In this document: piece after piece, positions 6,521 through 13,516 of the stretch
How the letters are laid out: every line of letters begins with the position of its first letter
Position numbering within the stretch: position 1 is the stretch's first letter
IMG/VR virus record: IMGVR_UViG_3300023184_000589
Span: 1 to 21,337 of that record
Reading direction: 5' to 3' (one strand)
Origin: a virus
Length of the DNA: 21,337 bases
Notes under the pieces: generated by a model
Told to the model about the DNA's origin: nothing
Seen by the model: only the letters and a program-made list of their open reading frames with translations
Databases searched by the model: none
Position numbers and translations under genes: made by a program

Positions 6521-6528
6521 TATATATC
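6521..6528 (-). promoter_or_regulatory. Candidate promoter element GATATATA before the packaged-enzyme operon
   Basis: GATATATA followed by A-rich sequence lies between the uvsW stop (6536) and the ATG at 6504, with 16 bases between element and start codon. Its context, GGATATATAAAA, is close to the copy before the DUF3008 gene. It would drive the four-gene operon 6504-2435. Confidence 0.45.
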
Positions 6529-6535
6529 CTTAAAT

Positions 6536-8077
6536 TTAAAGTTTTATCTTGTATATTTTATATTCAAAGGATTCGTTCTTATAAATCTGTATTCTAGCCT
6601 CAGAGTGTTTCATTAGGTAGTTTTGGTACTTAGGGCTGGAAAAGTCATCCACAAAGTCAATAATATTAACTTTATCCTTGCCCTCCATCTTTCTCATACC
6701 CCTACCCAAGCTCTGCTTAATTAGAACCTCGCTCTTATAAGATTCAACTAAAAAGATATTATGTAGATTATTTATGGAAATCCCCGTCGAGAAAGTTCCG
6801 TATGTGGCAATCAGTATTTTATTTGCTCCTGATGCCATTCTTGTTTTATATTCCTCCCTTAGACCTTCGTTGGTGTCACCATCAACATAGAAAACCTCCT
6901 TATCGCTATTCTTCTCTCTAAGTAGATTCCATATCTGTTTACCGTATTCATCCTTAACAGATTGAAATAATACAAGGGAATTCTTTGAGGTCTTTCCTAT
7001 AAAGTCCACCACATAATTAAGTCTTTTCTTGCTTTCGATTACTAGTTTTCTTTCCAGATTATAAACCTCGTTTCCCTCTAGGTTGTTATTGTTAAGCTTT
7101 AGATCAGCAAGTTTATCTTTGTATTCTTTTTCTAGCCAATCCATAACAACTATCTTGATCGAAACAGGAGTTGCATAGTTATTATCAAAAAGGAAACTAG
7201 GGGATATCTCAACTATAAGTGGACCGAGGAATTGCTGGATTGTTAGGTAATCTGCAGTTCCTCTTTTAGTTAACGTACCTGTTAATCCGAATCTCCACGT
7301 TGAGTGCATACAGTGTGCAACAATCTTTTTGATAGACATACTGTTCGTGTGATGAGCTTCGTCAACAAAGACAAGATCTGCTTCTTCGAAAAATTCCTGA
7401 TCTTGTTTAACCAGGGATTGGAATGTACCGATAATAACGTCACATCCTTCTCTTAATTTAGATCCCCCGCCAATTTGTTGTATTTTAGATCCAAGTTTAT
7501 GTAACCCATAGTCTTCAAAATCTTCACTCCCCTGGAAAACCAGGTTGGTACTAGGAACGATCATAAGGAACTTTCTAATGAGTCCTTTCTGTTTAAGGTA
7601 TGCAAATATCATGAAGGATATTAAAGTCTTACCTGATGACGTTGCAACCTCTGAAATTGAGTATCTGTATTTGATTAGCTTCCATGCAGTTTCGATTTGA
7701 TAATCTCTGGGCATTTTTTCCGGATCGCCGCCAATACCGCCAGCAAAAAATTCATTAACCCACTCAGTGTATTCTTCTAGGGTTAGATCATCGTTAACTA
7801 TTTTATCAAGACCGTTTATCTCAATTTTAATACTGTAGTCTTCGCCAATTTGTAAAACCTCTCTCCATAGTCCTATTGGAACCCTCCAGTAATGGCCTTT
7901 CTTGTCTATGAAACAAATACTTCCGTCCCATATTTTTTTTTTTTTCACCAAGGGGTGGAAAAAATGATTATGAATTTTCTTAGTTAAAGATAATTCTAAT
8001 TGTTTTTTTTCCACCTCCTCCGTGTAGCTTTTCAATATTAAAAATTGCGAATCAGGGGAGACATCAAACTCTAGCAT
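6536..8077 (-). CDS. uvsW: UvsW-like recombination helicase
   Basis: A 513-residue superfamily 2 helicase. The N-terminal part (about 1-115) has KKKIWDGSICFIDKKGHYWR...PIGL, the same layout as the T4 UvsW N-terminal domain (WDGRIRLLD...LPFGL). Helicase motifs follow: a Walker A variant ATSSGKT with K150, GGGSKL and GTFQSLVKQ around 203-225, DEAH at 239-242, FGLTGTL at 263-269, GTFSTGISINNLH at 427-439 and QSLGRGMRK at 455-463. Length and order match T4 UvsW, which unwinds branched DNA, promotes branch migration and helps switch from origin- to recombination-dependent replication. The ATG follows the homing endonuclease stop by one base. UvsY lies on the far side of that insertion, so the T4 uvsW-uvsY neighbourhood is conserved. 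Confidence 0.92.
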   Translation of the reverse strand: MLEFDVSPDSQFLILKSYTEEVEKKQLELSLTKKIHNHFFHPLVKKKKIWDGSICFIDKKGHYWRVPIGLWREVLQIGEDYSIKIEINGLDKIVNDDLTLEEYTEWVNEFFAGGIGGDPEKMPRDYQIETAWKLIKYRYSISEVATSSGKTLISFMIFAYLKQKGLIRKFLMIVPSTNLVFQGSEDFEDYGLHKLGSKIQQIGGGSKLREGCDVIIGTFQSLVKQDQEFFEEADLVFVDEAHHTNSMSIKKIVAHCMHSTWRFGLTGTLTKRGTADYLTIQQFLGPLIVEISPSFLFDNNYATPVSIKIVVMDWLEKEYKDKLADLKLNNNNLEGNEVYNLERKLVIESKKRLNYVVDFIGKTSKNSLVLFQSVKDEYGKQIWNLLREKNSDKEVFYVDGDTNEGLREEYKTRMASGANKILIATYGTFSTGISINNLHNIFLVESYKSEVLIKQSLGRGMRKMEGKDKVNIIDFVDDFSSPKYQNYLMKHSEARIQIYKNESFEYKIYKIKL

Positions 8078-8078
8078 G

Positions 8079-8864
8079 TTATTCTTTTTTATTCACTTTT
8101 ATATTCCATTCTGAAATGGTATTATTTTTTACTCTTTGCCTGGTAGCATTAAAAAATCTAGAGCACTGTGAAATGTTATTGAAAACAATAAGATCTCCTG
8201 TTTCTATATTTTTTGCTTCCACGGTTTTTGAATTTTTTTGTTCTTTGTTTATATTACTATTTTTTATTCTCTCTTTAGTTTCCTCTGAGTGCTCTCTTTT
8301 TTCTAAACCTTTTGATATTTTATTTCTGTGACTATCTGATAATCTTTTACCTGTATGTGCTTTTGATAATCTTTCCTTAGTTATATCGGATAGCTTAATA
8401 CCCTTTCTTTTTTCCGATGCTTTTTTTCTTCTTTCCTCTGACCACATTTTATTTTCAACCCCTTCCTTTCCCTTATTAGCCTCCGAAATCTTTTTTTTAT
8501 GATCCTCTGTTATTTTTAACCCATATCTAAATGATTTTTTTCCAACATATTTCCCTTTTAAAGAGTTTGATATTTTTTTTGAGATCTCCGGACTTGTCAT
8601 AAAAAGCGATCCCCCAGGGGCTAGATTATATCCGACACTTGGGTCCCTTGAATTTAGCTCCTTTATCCAAAAAATTTCTCTTTCGTTCAATTCATTATAA
8701 TCTTTACTGTATTCTATTATTTCTTTCTTAAAATTATCTATCCCTAATTCAGATATAGCTTTTTTGATTAAAATGCCACTGCCATAATAATTAGGTTTAT
8801 AATTTTTCTCTTGCCCTATATAAATCAAGCCGGTAATTACATTCGTTATTTTGTAAATATTCAT
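8079..8864 (-). CDS. Free-standing GIY-YIG homing endonuclease with NUMOD3/NUMOD1 repeats
   Basis: A 261-residue protein. Residues 2-4 (NIY) and 15-17 (YIG) form the GIY-YIG motif, followed by YYGSG at 26-30 and NEREIFWIKEL at about 60-70, with GYNLAPGG at 78-85 closing the nuclease domain. Residues about 92-205 hold five or six NUMOD3-like helical units (pattern SEE.KKKISEA.KGK), which contact the DNA minor groove in relatives. Residues about 213-255 look like a NUMOD1 helix-turn-helix (AKNIETGDLIVFNNISQCSRFF). This is the Seg-type architecture of T4-like phages. It sits between uvsY and uvsW without intron signs. The DNA looks more AT-rich than its neighbours and shows heavy Lys/Asn/AGA codon use, consistent with independent acquisition. 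It promotes its own spread by cutting alleles that lack it. Confidence 0.9.
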   Translation of the reverse strand: MNIYKITNVITGLIYIGQEKNYKPNYYGSGILIKKAISELGIDNFKKEIIEYSKDYNELNEREIFWIKELNSRDPSVGYNLAPGGSLFMTSPEISKKISNSLKGKYVGKKSFRYGLKITEDHKKKISEANKGKEGVENKMWSEERRKKASEKRKGIKLSDITKERLSKAHTGKRLSDSHRNKISKGLEKREHSEETKERIKNSNINKEQKNSKTVEAKNIETGDLIVFNNISQCSRFFNATRQRVKNNTISEWNIKVNKKE

Positions 8865-8869
8865 TCATC

Positions 8870-8877
8870 TATATATC
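8870..8877 (-). promoter_or_regulatory. GATATATA element between uvsY and the homing endonuclease
   Basis: GATATATA directly follows the uvsY stop codon (TAAGATATATA) and ends five bases before the homing endonuclease ATG. If it is a -10-type element the transcript would be almost leaderless, so its role at this site is doubtful. The copy may have been carried in with the mobile gene. Confidence 0.3.
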
Positions 8878-9321
8878 TTATTTTACTGTGGAGCCTCTTA
8901 AATAGTCTTCAAGAGATATTCTGGATTTCACCCCATATAGCATATGATCCACAGTTTGTATAGTTTGATCTATGAATTTTCTGTGGCTTTCAACAAGCTC
9001 TATCTTTTCTGCTATCTCGGTCAAATCGCCATCAATCAGTACTGTTTTTTCATTTGCCCCATATCTAACGTCGCTTCTCTCCGAGTAGTCTTTTAACTTC
9101 TTAGCTTTTTCTACTCTTTCCTTAGAATTAAGTTTAGATACAATTGCTGCTAACTTATAGCTGTATTCCAATAAAACTTGACGCTGACTGAACAGATCTA
9201 CCTGAGCTTTAGCAAGGGTCTTTATATCCTTCATCTGAATAGCTATTACTTGTATTGTTTCTTTCCATTCAGCTCTCTCGTTTTCGAAGATCTTACTGAA
9301 ATCTGTTTTTTCCGTTGACAT
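8878..9321 (-). CDS. uvsY: UvsY-like recombination mediator
   Basis: A 147-residue, mostly helical protein. The segment from residue about 76, KLKDYSERSDVRY...EKTVLIDGDL, followed by about 45 residues ending HMLYGVKSRI, parallels the T4 UvsY C-terminal half (LDYYSGRGD...YEKSEMKTVLSADKD ... ALDAIKSRGFAIKH). T4 UvsY loads UvsX recombinase onto gp32-coated single-stranded DNA. Identification is by motif order and length, supported by position: only a homing endonuclease separates it from uvsW, and gp32-like and primase genes lie just upstream. The start codon immediately follows the previous stop, suggesting coupled translation. Confidence 0.75.
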   Translation of the reverse strand: MSTEKTDFSKIFENERAEWKETIQVIAIQMKDIKTLAKAQVDLFSQRQVLLEYSYKLAAIVSKLNSKERVEKAKKLKDYSERSDVRYGANEKTVLIDGDLTEIAEKIELVESHRKFIDQTIQTVDHMLYGVKSRISLEDYLRGSTVK

Positions 9322-9570
9322 TTAAAATAGTTTATTTTTATCTTTATTCCTGTTGTTAGTTAGAGTTACTACCTTAAGAGTATTTTTACTTTTCTCTTTC
9401 TTCTTTTCCTTAGGCTCGTTTATCACGGGTTCTTCAAATTCTATGCTAACCTGACCCATTACATTGTCCTTTAGCTTAAGTGGAAATTTTATACGAGGCG
9501 AAGCTCTCTCATCGCATTCTTTTTCCCATTCTCCCGTTTTATCGGTTCCTGAGCTAGGATCACTTATCAA
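9322..9570 (-). CDS. Small unknown protein between primase and uvsY
   Basis: This frame has no ATG near its start. The open frame reaches upstream to a TTG at 9654, but that would overlap the primase gene by 95 bases. I prefer the TTG ending at 9570, inside the ATTGATAAGTGA that carries the primase stop, which gives 82 residues and a short coupled overlap. The protein begins ISDPSSGTDKTGEWEKE, has a possible beta segment (MGQVSIEFEEPVI) and ends in a Lys-rich tail (KEKKKEKSKNTLK...). No family is recognised. Its place in the replication/recombination block and its end abutting the UvsY start suggest a small accessory protein of that machinery. Confidence 0.55.
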   Translation of the reverse strand: MISDPSSGTDKTGEWEKECDERASPRIKFPLKLKDNVMGQVSIEFEEPVINEPKEKKKEKSKNTLKVVTLTNNRNKDKNKLF

Positions 9571-10624
9571 TAAAATATCTAAGGTCAAGTGCTTCGTTGG
9601 TAAAGTAGTTATCAAATCTCTTAATTTTTTTCCCAGTCGTTCTAAGATGAACAACTAGATCATTAAGATCCCATTTCCTGTTCTTTGTTATATCGTTCTC
9701 TTCTAAGAATTTACCCCAGTTGAAAACTGTAAATCCTTTTGCCAAAAGATCTACGCTTTTTTCTATTCCTGCTTTGTCCCAGTCGTACCAGTATCTTAGA
9801 TCGTCTATTTCAAAAGGAAATCTATTCTCAACCGAGCAAAGTCCAACGGAATTTGTCCACATCCAAGAATCCATTGGTCCTTCAAATATGGTAATTGGCT
9901 GGCCAAAATCTAAGAATCCTATACCAAAAACATAAGATATTGGATCGATTGTTCTTGCTTTTTCTATGAGCTCAACATCTTTCAAATTTAGTAGTTTTTC
10001 GTAAATACCACTTAATTTGTAAGTGAGATATTTAGATGAACCCTTTATTGAATTCATGTTTCTAACTTGTAGACCGATTATCTTATCATCGGGGGTAAGA
10101 TTAAAAAGAAATAACCTTTCCTTCTTACCATCCCAGGCAAATCTAGAATCTATTCTCTGATTTCTTCTTTGAATGTATCTTTGAATTTTAGATTCACCAA
10201 CTTCCTGAAGTCCCAAAGAACTCATAAAGTCTGCTCTCTTTATTAGGATATCTGATATGTCGTTATCGAAGAAATAGCTGATGTCTACCTTTCCGTAAAC
10301 AGTTCTTCTCTTTGTCCTATTTTCTTCAATGATTTTTTTTATATTATCCTTTTCGCTTCCCGTTAGCTTATTGAATAAGCCAAAATCTTTTAAAAGCGAT
10401 ATCGAATCTTTAAATATTCCGCATCCCCCATTATAGCATTTATATGCCATCGTATCCATATAGAAATTCCCACGCTTCTTTTTAGCATCGTGTGAATCCC
10501 CACAATACGGACAAGAGAAATTCAATCGGTTACCTGCCTTATAAACAATTTGTTTTGCAGCGTTACCCTGAAATTCCTTACTAAGAATTACTCCTATTAG
10601 ATCCTCTATTTTTTCTGGTTGCAT
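9560..10624 (-). CDS. DnaG/gp61-like DNA primase
   Basis: A 354-residue primase. A CHC2-type zinc-binding site is seen as C38-P-Y-C41 ... C63-Y-N-G-G-C68. A TOPRIM domain follows, with the conserved Glu in ITIFEGPMDS (E248), then YWYDWDKAG (D281, D283) and a late KWDLNDL segment at 318-324. This matches the T4 gp61 type, which synthesises RNA primers for lagging-strand replication with the gp41 helicase. The ATG is preceded by the terminator hairpin of the gp32-like gene and not by an A-rich leader (UUUUUAUCCC precedes the start), so expression is probably lower than that of the SSB gene upstream. Confidence 0.9.
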   Translation of the reverse strand: MQPEKIEDLIGVILSKEFQGNAAKQIVYKAGNRLNFSCPYCGDSHDAKKKRGNFYMDTMAYKCYNGGCGIFKDSISLLKDFGLFNKLTGSEKDNIKKIIEENRTKRRTVYGKVDISYFFDNDISDILIKRADFMSSLGLQEVGESKIQRYIQRRNQRIDSRFAWDGKKERLFLFNLTPDDKIIGLQVRNMNSIKGSSKYLTYKLSGIYEKLLNLKDVELIEKARTIDPISYVFGIGFLDFGQPITIFEGPMDSWMWTNSVGLCSVENRFPFEIDDLRYWYDWDKAGIEKSVDLLAKGFTVFNWGKFLEENDITKNRKWDLNDLVVHLRTTGKKIKRFDNYFTNEALDLRYFIDK

Positions 10625-10630
10625 GGGATA

Positions 10631-10659
10631 AAAAAGGGGACAGCTGTAAAGCCGTCCCC
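10631..10659 (-). terminator. Intrinsic terminator between SSB and primase genes
   Basis: GGGGAC (10636-10641) pairs with GTCCCC (10654-10659), with an inner GCT/AGC extension across one mismatch and a GTAA loop. On the minus strand the stem is followed by five T (10635-10631). It begins about 15 bases after the SSB stop and ends about 7 bases before the primase ATG. It probably reduces read-through, allowing high SSB and low primase levels. Confidence 0.8.
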
Positions 10660-10673
10660 GGTTAAGTTATCTA

Positions 10674-11642
10674 TTAAAGATCGTTATAAAGATCCTCTAG
10701 TGAAGATGAAGATGAGCTAGTGCTAGATCTAGAAGGTGCTTCTGATCGGGCAGGCTCTTCTTTCTTAACTGAAGAGCCAGCTTTAGTTTGCGTAGTCTCA
10801 GCATAGATATCATTTGATGAACTAGAAGGTGCACTCTTTGTAGGAGCTGAACTAACACCTCCGATAATTTCATTAATGATACGTGCTTCGGGTACAGTGT
10901 TTTTAATAACACTCATAACCTTGTCTGTCGTTTCATCATCCCAATCTTTGTAATCAAAGCTTGTTAGATTCTTTGGGCCTTCGTTTAAGTATTCCAAGAT
11001 AGAGTTCATGTCATCTTGATTTTTCTTCATTGGCTTGTCATTCACTTGAATTGGACATTTGTCGCCAACAAAAGAACATAAATCGTAGTTGTTCCATTCG
11101 CCTACTTTTCTAACCTGAACTGCGAATAATTTTCCTTCAAATAAATCAAAAGGATTTGATGGTTCACCATACTCTGGTTGAAGCTGTGCCTCCACAAGGT
11201 CATTTAGTTTTTTACCGAATTTGAAGATCATGATTTTACCTTCTAGTTCTGGTTTGTTTTTGTCCTGTACAATTTGGACTAAAGAATAGTAATCCTCTTT
11301 TCTGGAGAATTTTTTAGCTAATTCCTGATCAGCAGCTGAATGTGAATTTTTCAATTTCCAGAAAAGATCCTTAAGAATTGATCTTTTCCCCACTGTTGAA
11401 GGGCAGTCTACAGAAAATGAATTTCCACTAACAGGATCGTTTAAGTAAACGTAGTACTTGTGGATTTTAGATTTTGCTGGATTAGCTGGATTTGGTACGA
11501 ATCTAATTAAAGATTTGTAAACCCCGTCTTTACCGTCCTCTGGATAAGGTTTGTAAAATTCAAGGTCTTTTCCTGCTCCTTGTTTAGCGGTTGGGGTTAC
11601 GAACGCCTCTGCGTCGAGATTGAAGATGTCTAAATTACTCAT
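10674..11642 (-). CDS. 32: gp32-like single-stranded DNA-binding protein
   Basis: A 322-residue protein with T4 gp32 layout. It has a short N-terminal segment (LDIFNLDAEAF), a core with F-Y-K-P-Y-P...YKSLIRFVPNP and HKYYVYLNDPVSG...VDCPSTVGKRS, then KFGKKLNDLVEAQLQPEYGEPSNPFDLFEGKLFAVQV, and a Ser-rich flexible linker (about 263-312) ending in the acidic tip LEDLYNDL, close to the gp32 C-terminus that recruits replication partners. It coats single-stranded DNA during replication and recombination. The cysteine-rich zinc site of T4 gp32 is not evident: after CPSTVG the expected CPxC is replaced by KRSILKDLF. The A-rich leader upstream and the terminator downstream suggest its own regulation. 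Confidence 0.9.
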   Translation of the reverse strand: MSNLDIFNLDAEAFVTPTAKQGAGKDLEFYKPYPEDGKDGVYKSLIRFVPNPANPAKSKIHKYYVYLNDPVSGNSFSVDCPSTVGKRSILKDLFWKLKNSHSAADQELAKKFSRKEDYYSLVQIVQDKNKPELEGKIMIFKFGKKLNDLVEAQLQPEYGEPSNPFDLFEGKLFAVQVRKVGEWNNYDLCSFVGDKCPIQVNDKPMKKNQDDMNSILEYLNEGPKNLTSFDYKDWDDETTDKVMSVIKNTVPEARIINEIIGGVSSAPTKSAPSSSSNDIYAETTQTKAGSSVKKEEPARSEAPSRSSTSSSSSSLEDLYNDL

Positions 11643-11702
11643 GATTTTTTAAATTTAATTTTTAGTTTTAGTTTTTGTTTTACTTTTGTTTCTTTTGATT
11701 TT
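11643..11702 (-). promoter_or_regulatory. A-rich leader of the SSB gene, possible autoregulatory site
   Basis: The 60 bases before the SSB start read on the coding strand as an almost G-free, A-rich tract containing AAAACTAAAACTAAAAATTAAA repeats. T4 gp32 represses its own translation by binding an unstructured A/U-rich leader. This leader has the composition needed for the same mechanism, but I see no clear pseudoknot. It could also be simply a strong A-rich Bacteroidota translation leader. Confidence 0.35.
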
Positions 11703-12023
11703 TTATTTTTCCGTTAAAATTATTTTTTTTCTACTTATATCTTGTTTTAACTTGTATTCTTCCTTTATTAGACTGACTATACTAGGATAAAATCCTGTGC
11801 TATGTGTTTTCATTAGAGCACAGGATACGTCACCGTAGTGAGCTTGTAAATAGCTTATACGATTACTTCCGGGTTTGGTTATCTTGGTGATAACGCTCAG
11901 TAAATTTAAAGATTGATTAATTGCCTCTTCTAGGGAGTTTAGATACTCCACCTTTTTAGAAAAATAGTTTAAATTACTAGAGGCTTGTTGCGAGTTCTGG
12001 TTCAAAATTTCCTTTAATTCCAT
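11703..12023 (-). CDS. Small helical unknown protein upstream of SSB
   Basis: A 106-residue protein of unknown function. Residues 1-45 are Asn/Gln/Ser-rich and predicted helical (ELKEILNQNSQQASSN, then VEYLNSLEEAINQSLNLLSV). A central segment (ISYLQAHYGDVSCALMKTH) and a Lys-rich C-terminal helix follow. There are no catalytic motifs. Its ATG lies 47 bases inside the end of the RuvC-like gene, so the overlap is long but in keeping with the compaction here. An in-frame later start is not obvious. Its place between resolvase and SSB suggests a replication/recombination accessory, which is position-based inference only. Confidence 0.6.
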   Translation of the reverse strand: MELKEILNQNSQQASSNLNYFSKKVEYLNSLEEAINQSLNLLSVITKITKPGSNRISYLQAHYGDVSCALMKTHSTGFYPSIVSLIKEEYKLKQDISRKKIILTEK

Positions 12024-12684
12024 AAATTTCCTTTAATTCTTTCTTTAAATACAATGTTATCCAAGTTGCGTCCACAATATCATCAATCGGTTTGTTAACT
12101 ACCTTAGCTGGTGTTATCCACTCAGTTTTGTTAGTTTCTAATATATTAGCAAAGTTTGCTAAGTTTGTTTCATTCTCTTTGTAAATACATAGAGAATTAT
12201 ATAGTTCGTCTTTTTTAGCATTACCCTTTAAGGCGAACTTTTTAATAGAGGTAGGGGAGAAAACGTGAAACTTGTCTGCTCCGACCCTATCTATTATTTT
12301 TTTTCTTAGTAGGGCAGTAGCCATAGAGATGTCTATTAGTGCATTACCATTAGACGAGAAGCTTAATCCCTCCATAGCAACATGAAATTCGGAATCACCC
12401 ATAATTTCTTCTATAGCGTTCCATAACGAATCCACAATCTCTAAGAAATAAACTATTTTGATTCTTTCTCTTCCTGTGTAATCTTTGGGCAATTCCTTCT
12501 TATCTAAAAAGATAAATCTAAAATCATTCTCAGTATCTAATATCGAGAATGGCTTCTTTGTGTTCTTTCTAAGAGATTCTGGGGTTCTATCGGATCTTGT
12601 TAAAGATCCCCAAGTGTATTTACCGTCCTTATAACAACAGAATGCTGGGGAGTTTATAGAAAAATCTATTCCTACTATATTCAT
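11977..12684 (-). CDS. RuvC-like Holliday junction resolvase (RNase H fold)
   Basis: A 235-residue protein with the four acidic positions of the RuvC family in order: D7 in NIVGIDFS on the first strand, E105 in HVAMEGLSFS, and the C-terminal pair around D202 and D205 in IDDIVDATWITLYL. The FSPTSIKKFALKGNAKKDEL stretch at about 142-161 matches the K-x-x-x-G-x-A-x-K-D/E region before the last helix. Such enzymes cut four-way junctions symmetrically. T4 uses the unrelated endonuclease VII for clearing branches before packaging, so this phage probably has a RuvC-type substitute. The start is an ATG after an AT-rich 17-base gap. Confidence 0.85.
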   Translation of the reverse strand: MNIVGIDFSINSPAFCCYKDGKYTWGSLTRSDRTPESLRKNTKKPFSILDTENDFRFIFLDKKELPKDYTGRERIKIVYFLEIVDSLWNAIEEIMGDSEFHVAMEGLSFSSNGNALIDISMATALLRKKIIDRVGADKFHVFSPTSIKKFALKGNAKKDELYNSLCIYKENETNLANFANILETNKTEWITPAKVVNKPIDDIVDATWITLYLKKELKEIYGIKGNFEPELATSL

Positions 12685-12701
12685 ATAATAAAATTTACGG
12701 A

Positions 12702-12938
12702 TTAAACAGCAGGATGAACCATCTGACCAACAGCTCCTGTGTAACCATAAACTTTAGAAAGCTTTTCGAAACAAGATTTCATTTGAGTATCAGTTAGGCA
12801 GTTTACTAAGTCGTTTAGCACTCTTTGATCGTTACCTGCAGCTGAAACTAGAAGATTTTTCATTTGGTCTTTTTCACCACCTAGTGGCTGACCATACTTC
12901 ATTTCGTTTAATTCTTTTACGTCTGAAAACTTTTTCAT
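12702..12938 (-). CDS. Small unknown protein
   Basis: A 78-residue protein with an acidic/basic N-terminus (KKFSDVKELNEMKYGQPLGGEKDQMKNLL) and a helical middle (NDLVNCLTDTQMKSCFEKLSKVYGY). It has two cysteines separated by eleven residues and a hydrophobic C-terminus. No family is recognised. An A-rich leader precedes the ATG, with a candidate promoter motif about 20 bases upstream, so this gene may head the replication block that follows. Confidence 0.65.
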   Translation of the reverse strand: MKKFSDVKELNEMKYGQPLGGEKDQMKNLLVSAAGNDQRVLNDLVNCLTDTQMKSCFEKLSKVYGYTGAVGQMVHPAV

Positions 12939-12957
12939 TTTTAGTGTTTAATTTAAT

Positions 12958-12965
12958 TATATATC
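12958..12965 (-). promoter_or_regulatory. Candidate promoter element GATATATA at the head of the replication block
   Basis: GATATATA immediately follows the stop of the tail-tube-like gene (TAAGATATATAATTAAA) and lies 20 bases before the ATG at 12938. It marks the boundary between structural genes and the replication/recombination genes. Confidence 0.45.
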
Positions 12966-13514
12966 TTACTTTGCTTCAAGAACTATATCTATATAGTTAC
13001 ATTTGAAACCTAAGTTAAATGCGCTGTATGTGGGGTTATTGTTGGTATAATTCAATTCAAGTTCAGAAAATGAAGTGAATAGAACCTCCTGAAAGGTTAC
13101 CGACATAACTATGTTGCCCTCGTTGTCCATTATCCTTAGAGGTAGAGCTTGAATAAATACTTGATCGTTGGCAAAATTTAGGAAATCAAGAACAGTATCC
13201 AGCATTATAAAGTAGTTAATAAACCCGTCAGCCATCTTAAAATTCATATTAAAGTCCTTTGAGAAAAGGTCCTGTATTGGTGTAGCACTCTTGTAAGCTA
13301 TCTTTTTACCTAAATTTCTAACCTGCTCAACAGAATCTATAGCAAGTCCAGGGAACCCCACCGACTGTATTGTACTATTTACATACTGGGCGACATCATC
13401 AAAAGGTATTGGTTGTTTCTTAATATAGTCCTCATACTTCTTTGTTACCCTTTCAGAGAAGAATCCTCTAGGGAAGTTGAAGTAAAAGCTATTTGATTTT
13501 GGATTAAGTAACAT
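12966..13514 (-). CDS. Probable tail-tube-fold structural protein
   Basis: A 182-residue protein. The opening FYFNFPRGFFS strand, the FNMNFKMADGFINYFIMLDTVLDF middle and especially the C-terminal run (ALPLRIMDNEGNIVMSVTF, then SFSELELNYTNNNPTYSAFN, then LGFKCNYIDIVLE) follow the strand order of phage tail-tube subunits such as T4 gp19 or the tube-like baseplate proteins. Length is close to gp19 (163 residues). I cannot tell a tube subunit from a tube initiator or baseplate relative. It lies two bases after the 742-residue structural gene, supporting a tail assembly role. Confidence 0.55.
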   Translation of the reverse strand: MLLNPKSNSFYFNFPRGFFSERVTKKYEDYIKKQPIPFDDVAQYVNSTIQSVGFPGLAIDSVEQVRNLGKKIAYKSATPIQDLFSKDFNMNFKMADGFINYFIMLDTVLDFLNFANDQVFIQALPLRIMDNEGNIVMSVTFQEVLFTSFSELELNYTNNNPTYSAFNLGFKCNYIDIVLEAK

Positions 13515-13516
13515 GC

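Noticed and set aside
6530-6545. AT palindrome at the end of uvsW as a terminator
   Set aside because: The near-palindrome of A and T would form a very weak stem, with no clear T-run tied to it.
10697-10912. 71-residue minus-strand frame at the end of the SSB gene
   Set aside because: It is a shadow of the Ser-rich linker; the SSB frame ends with the expected acidic tip.
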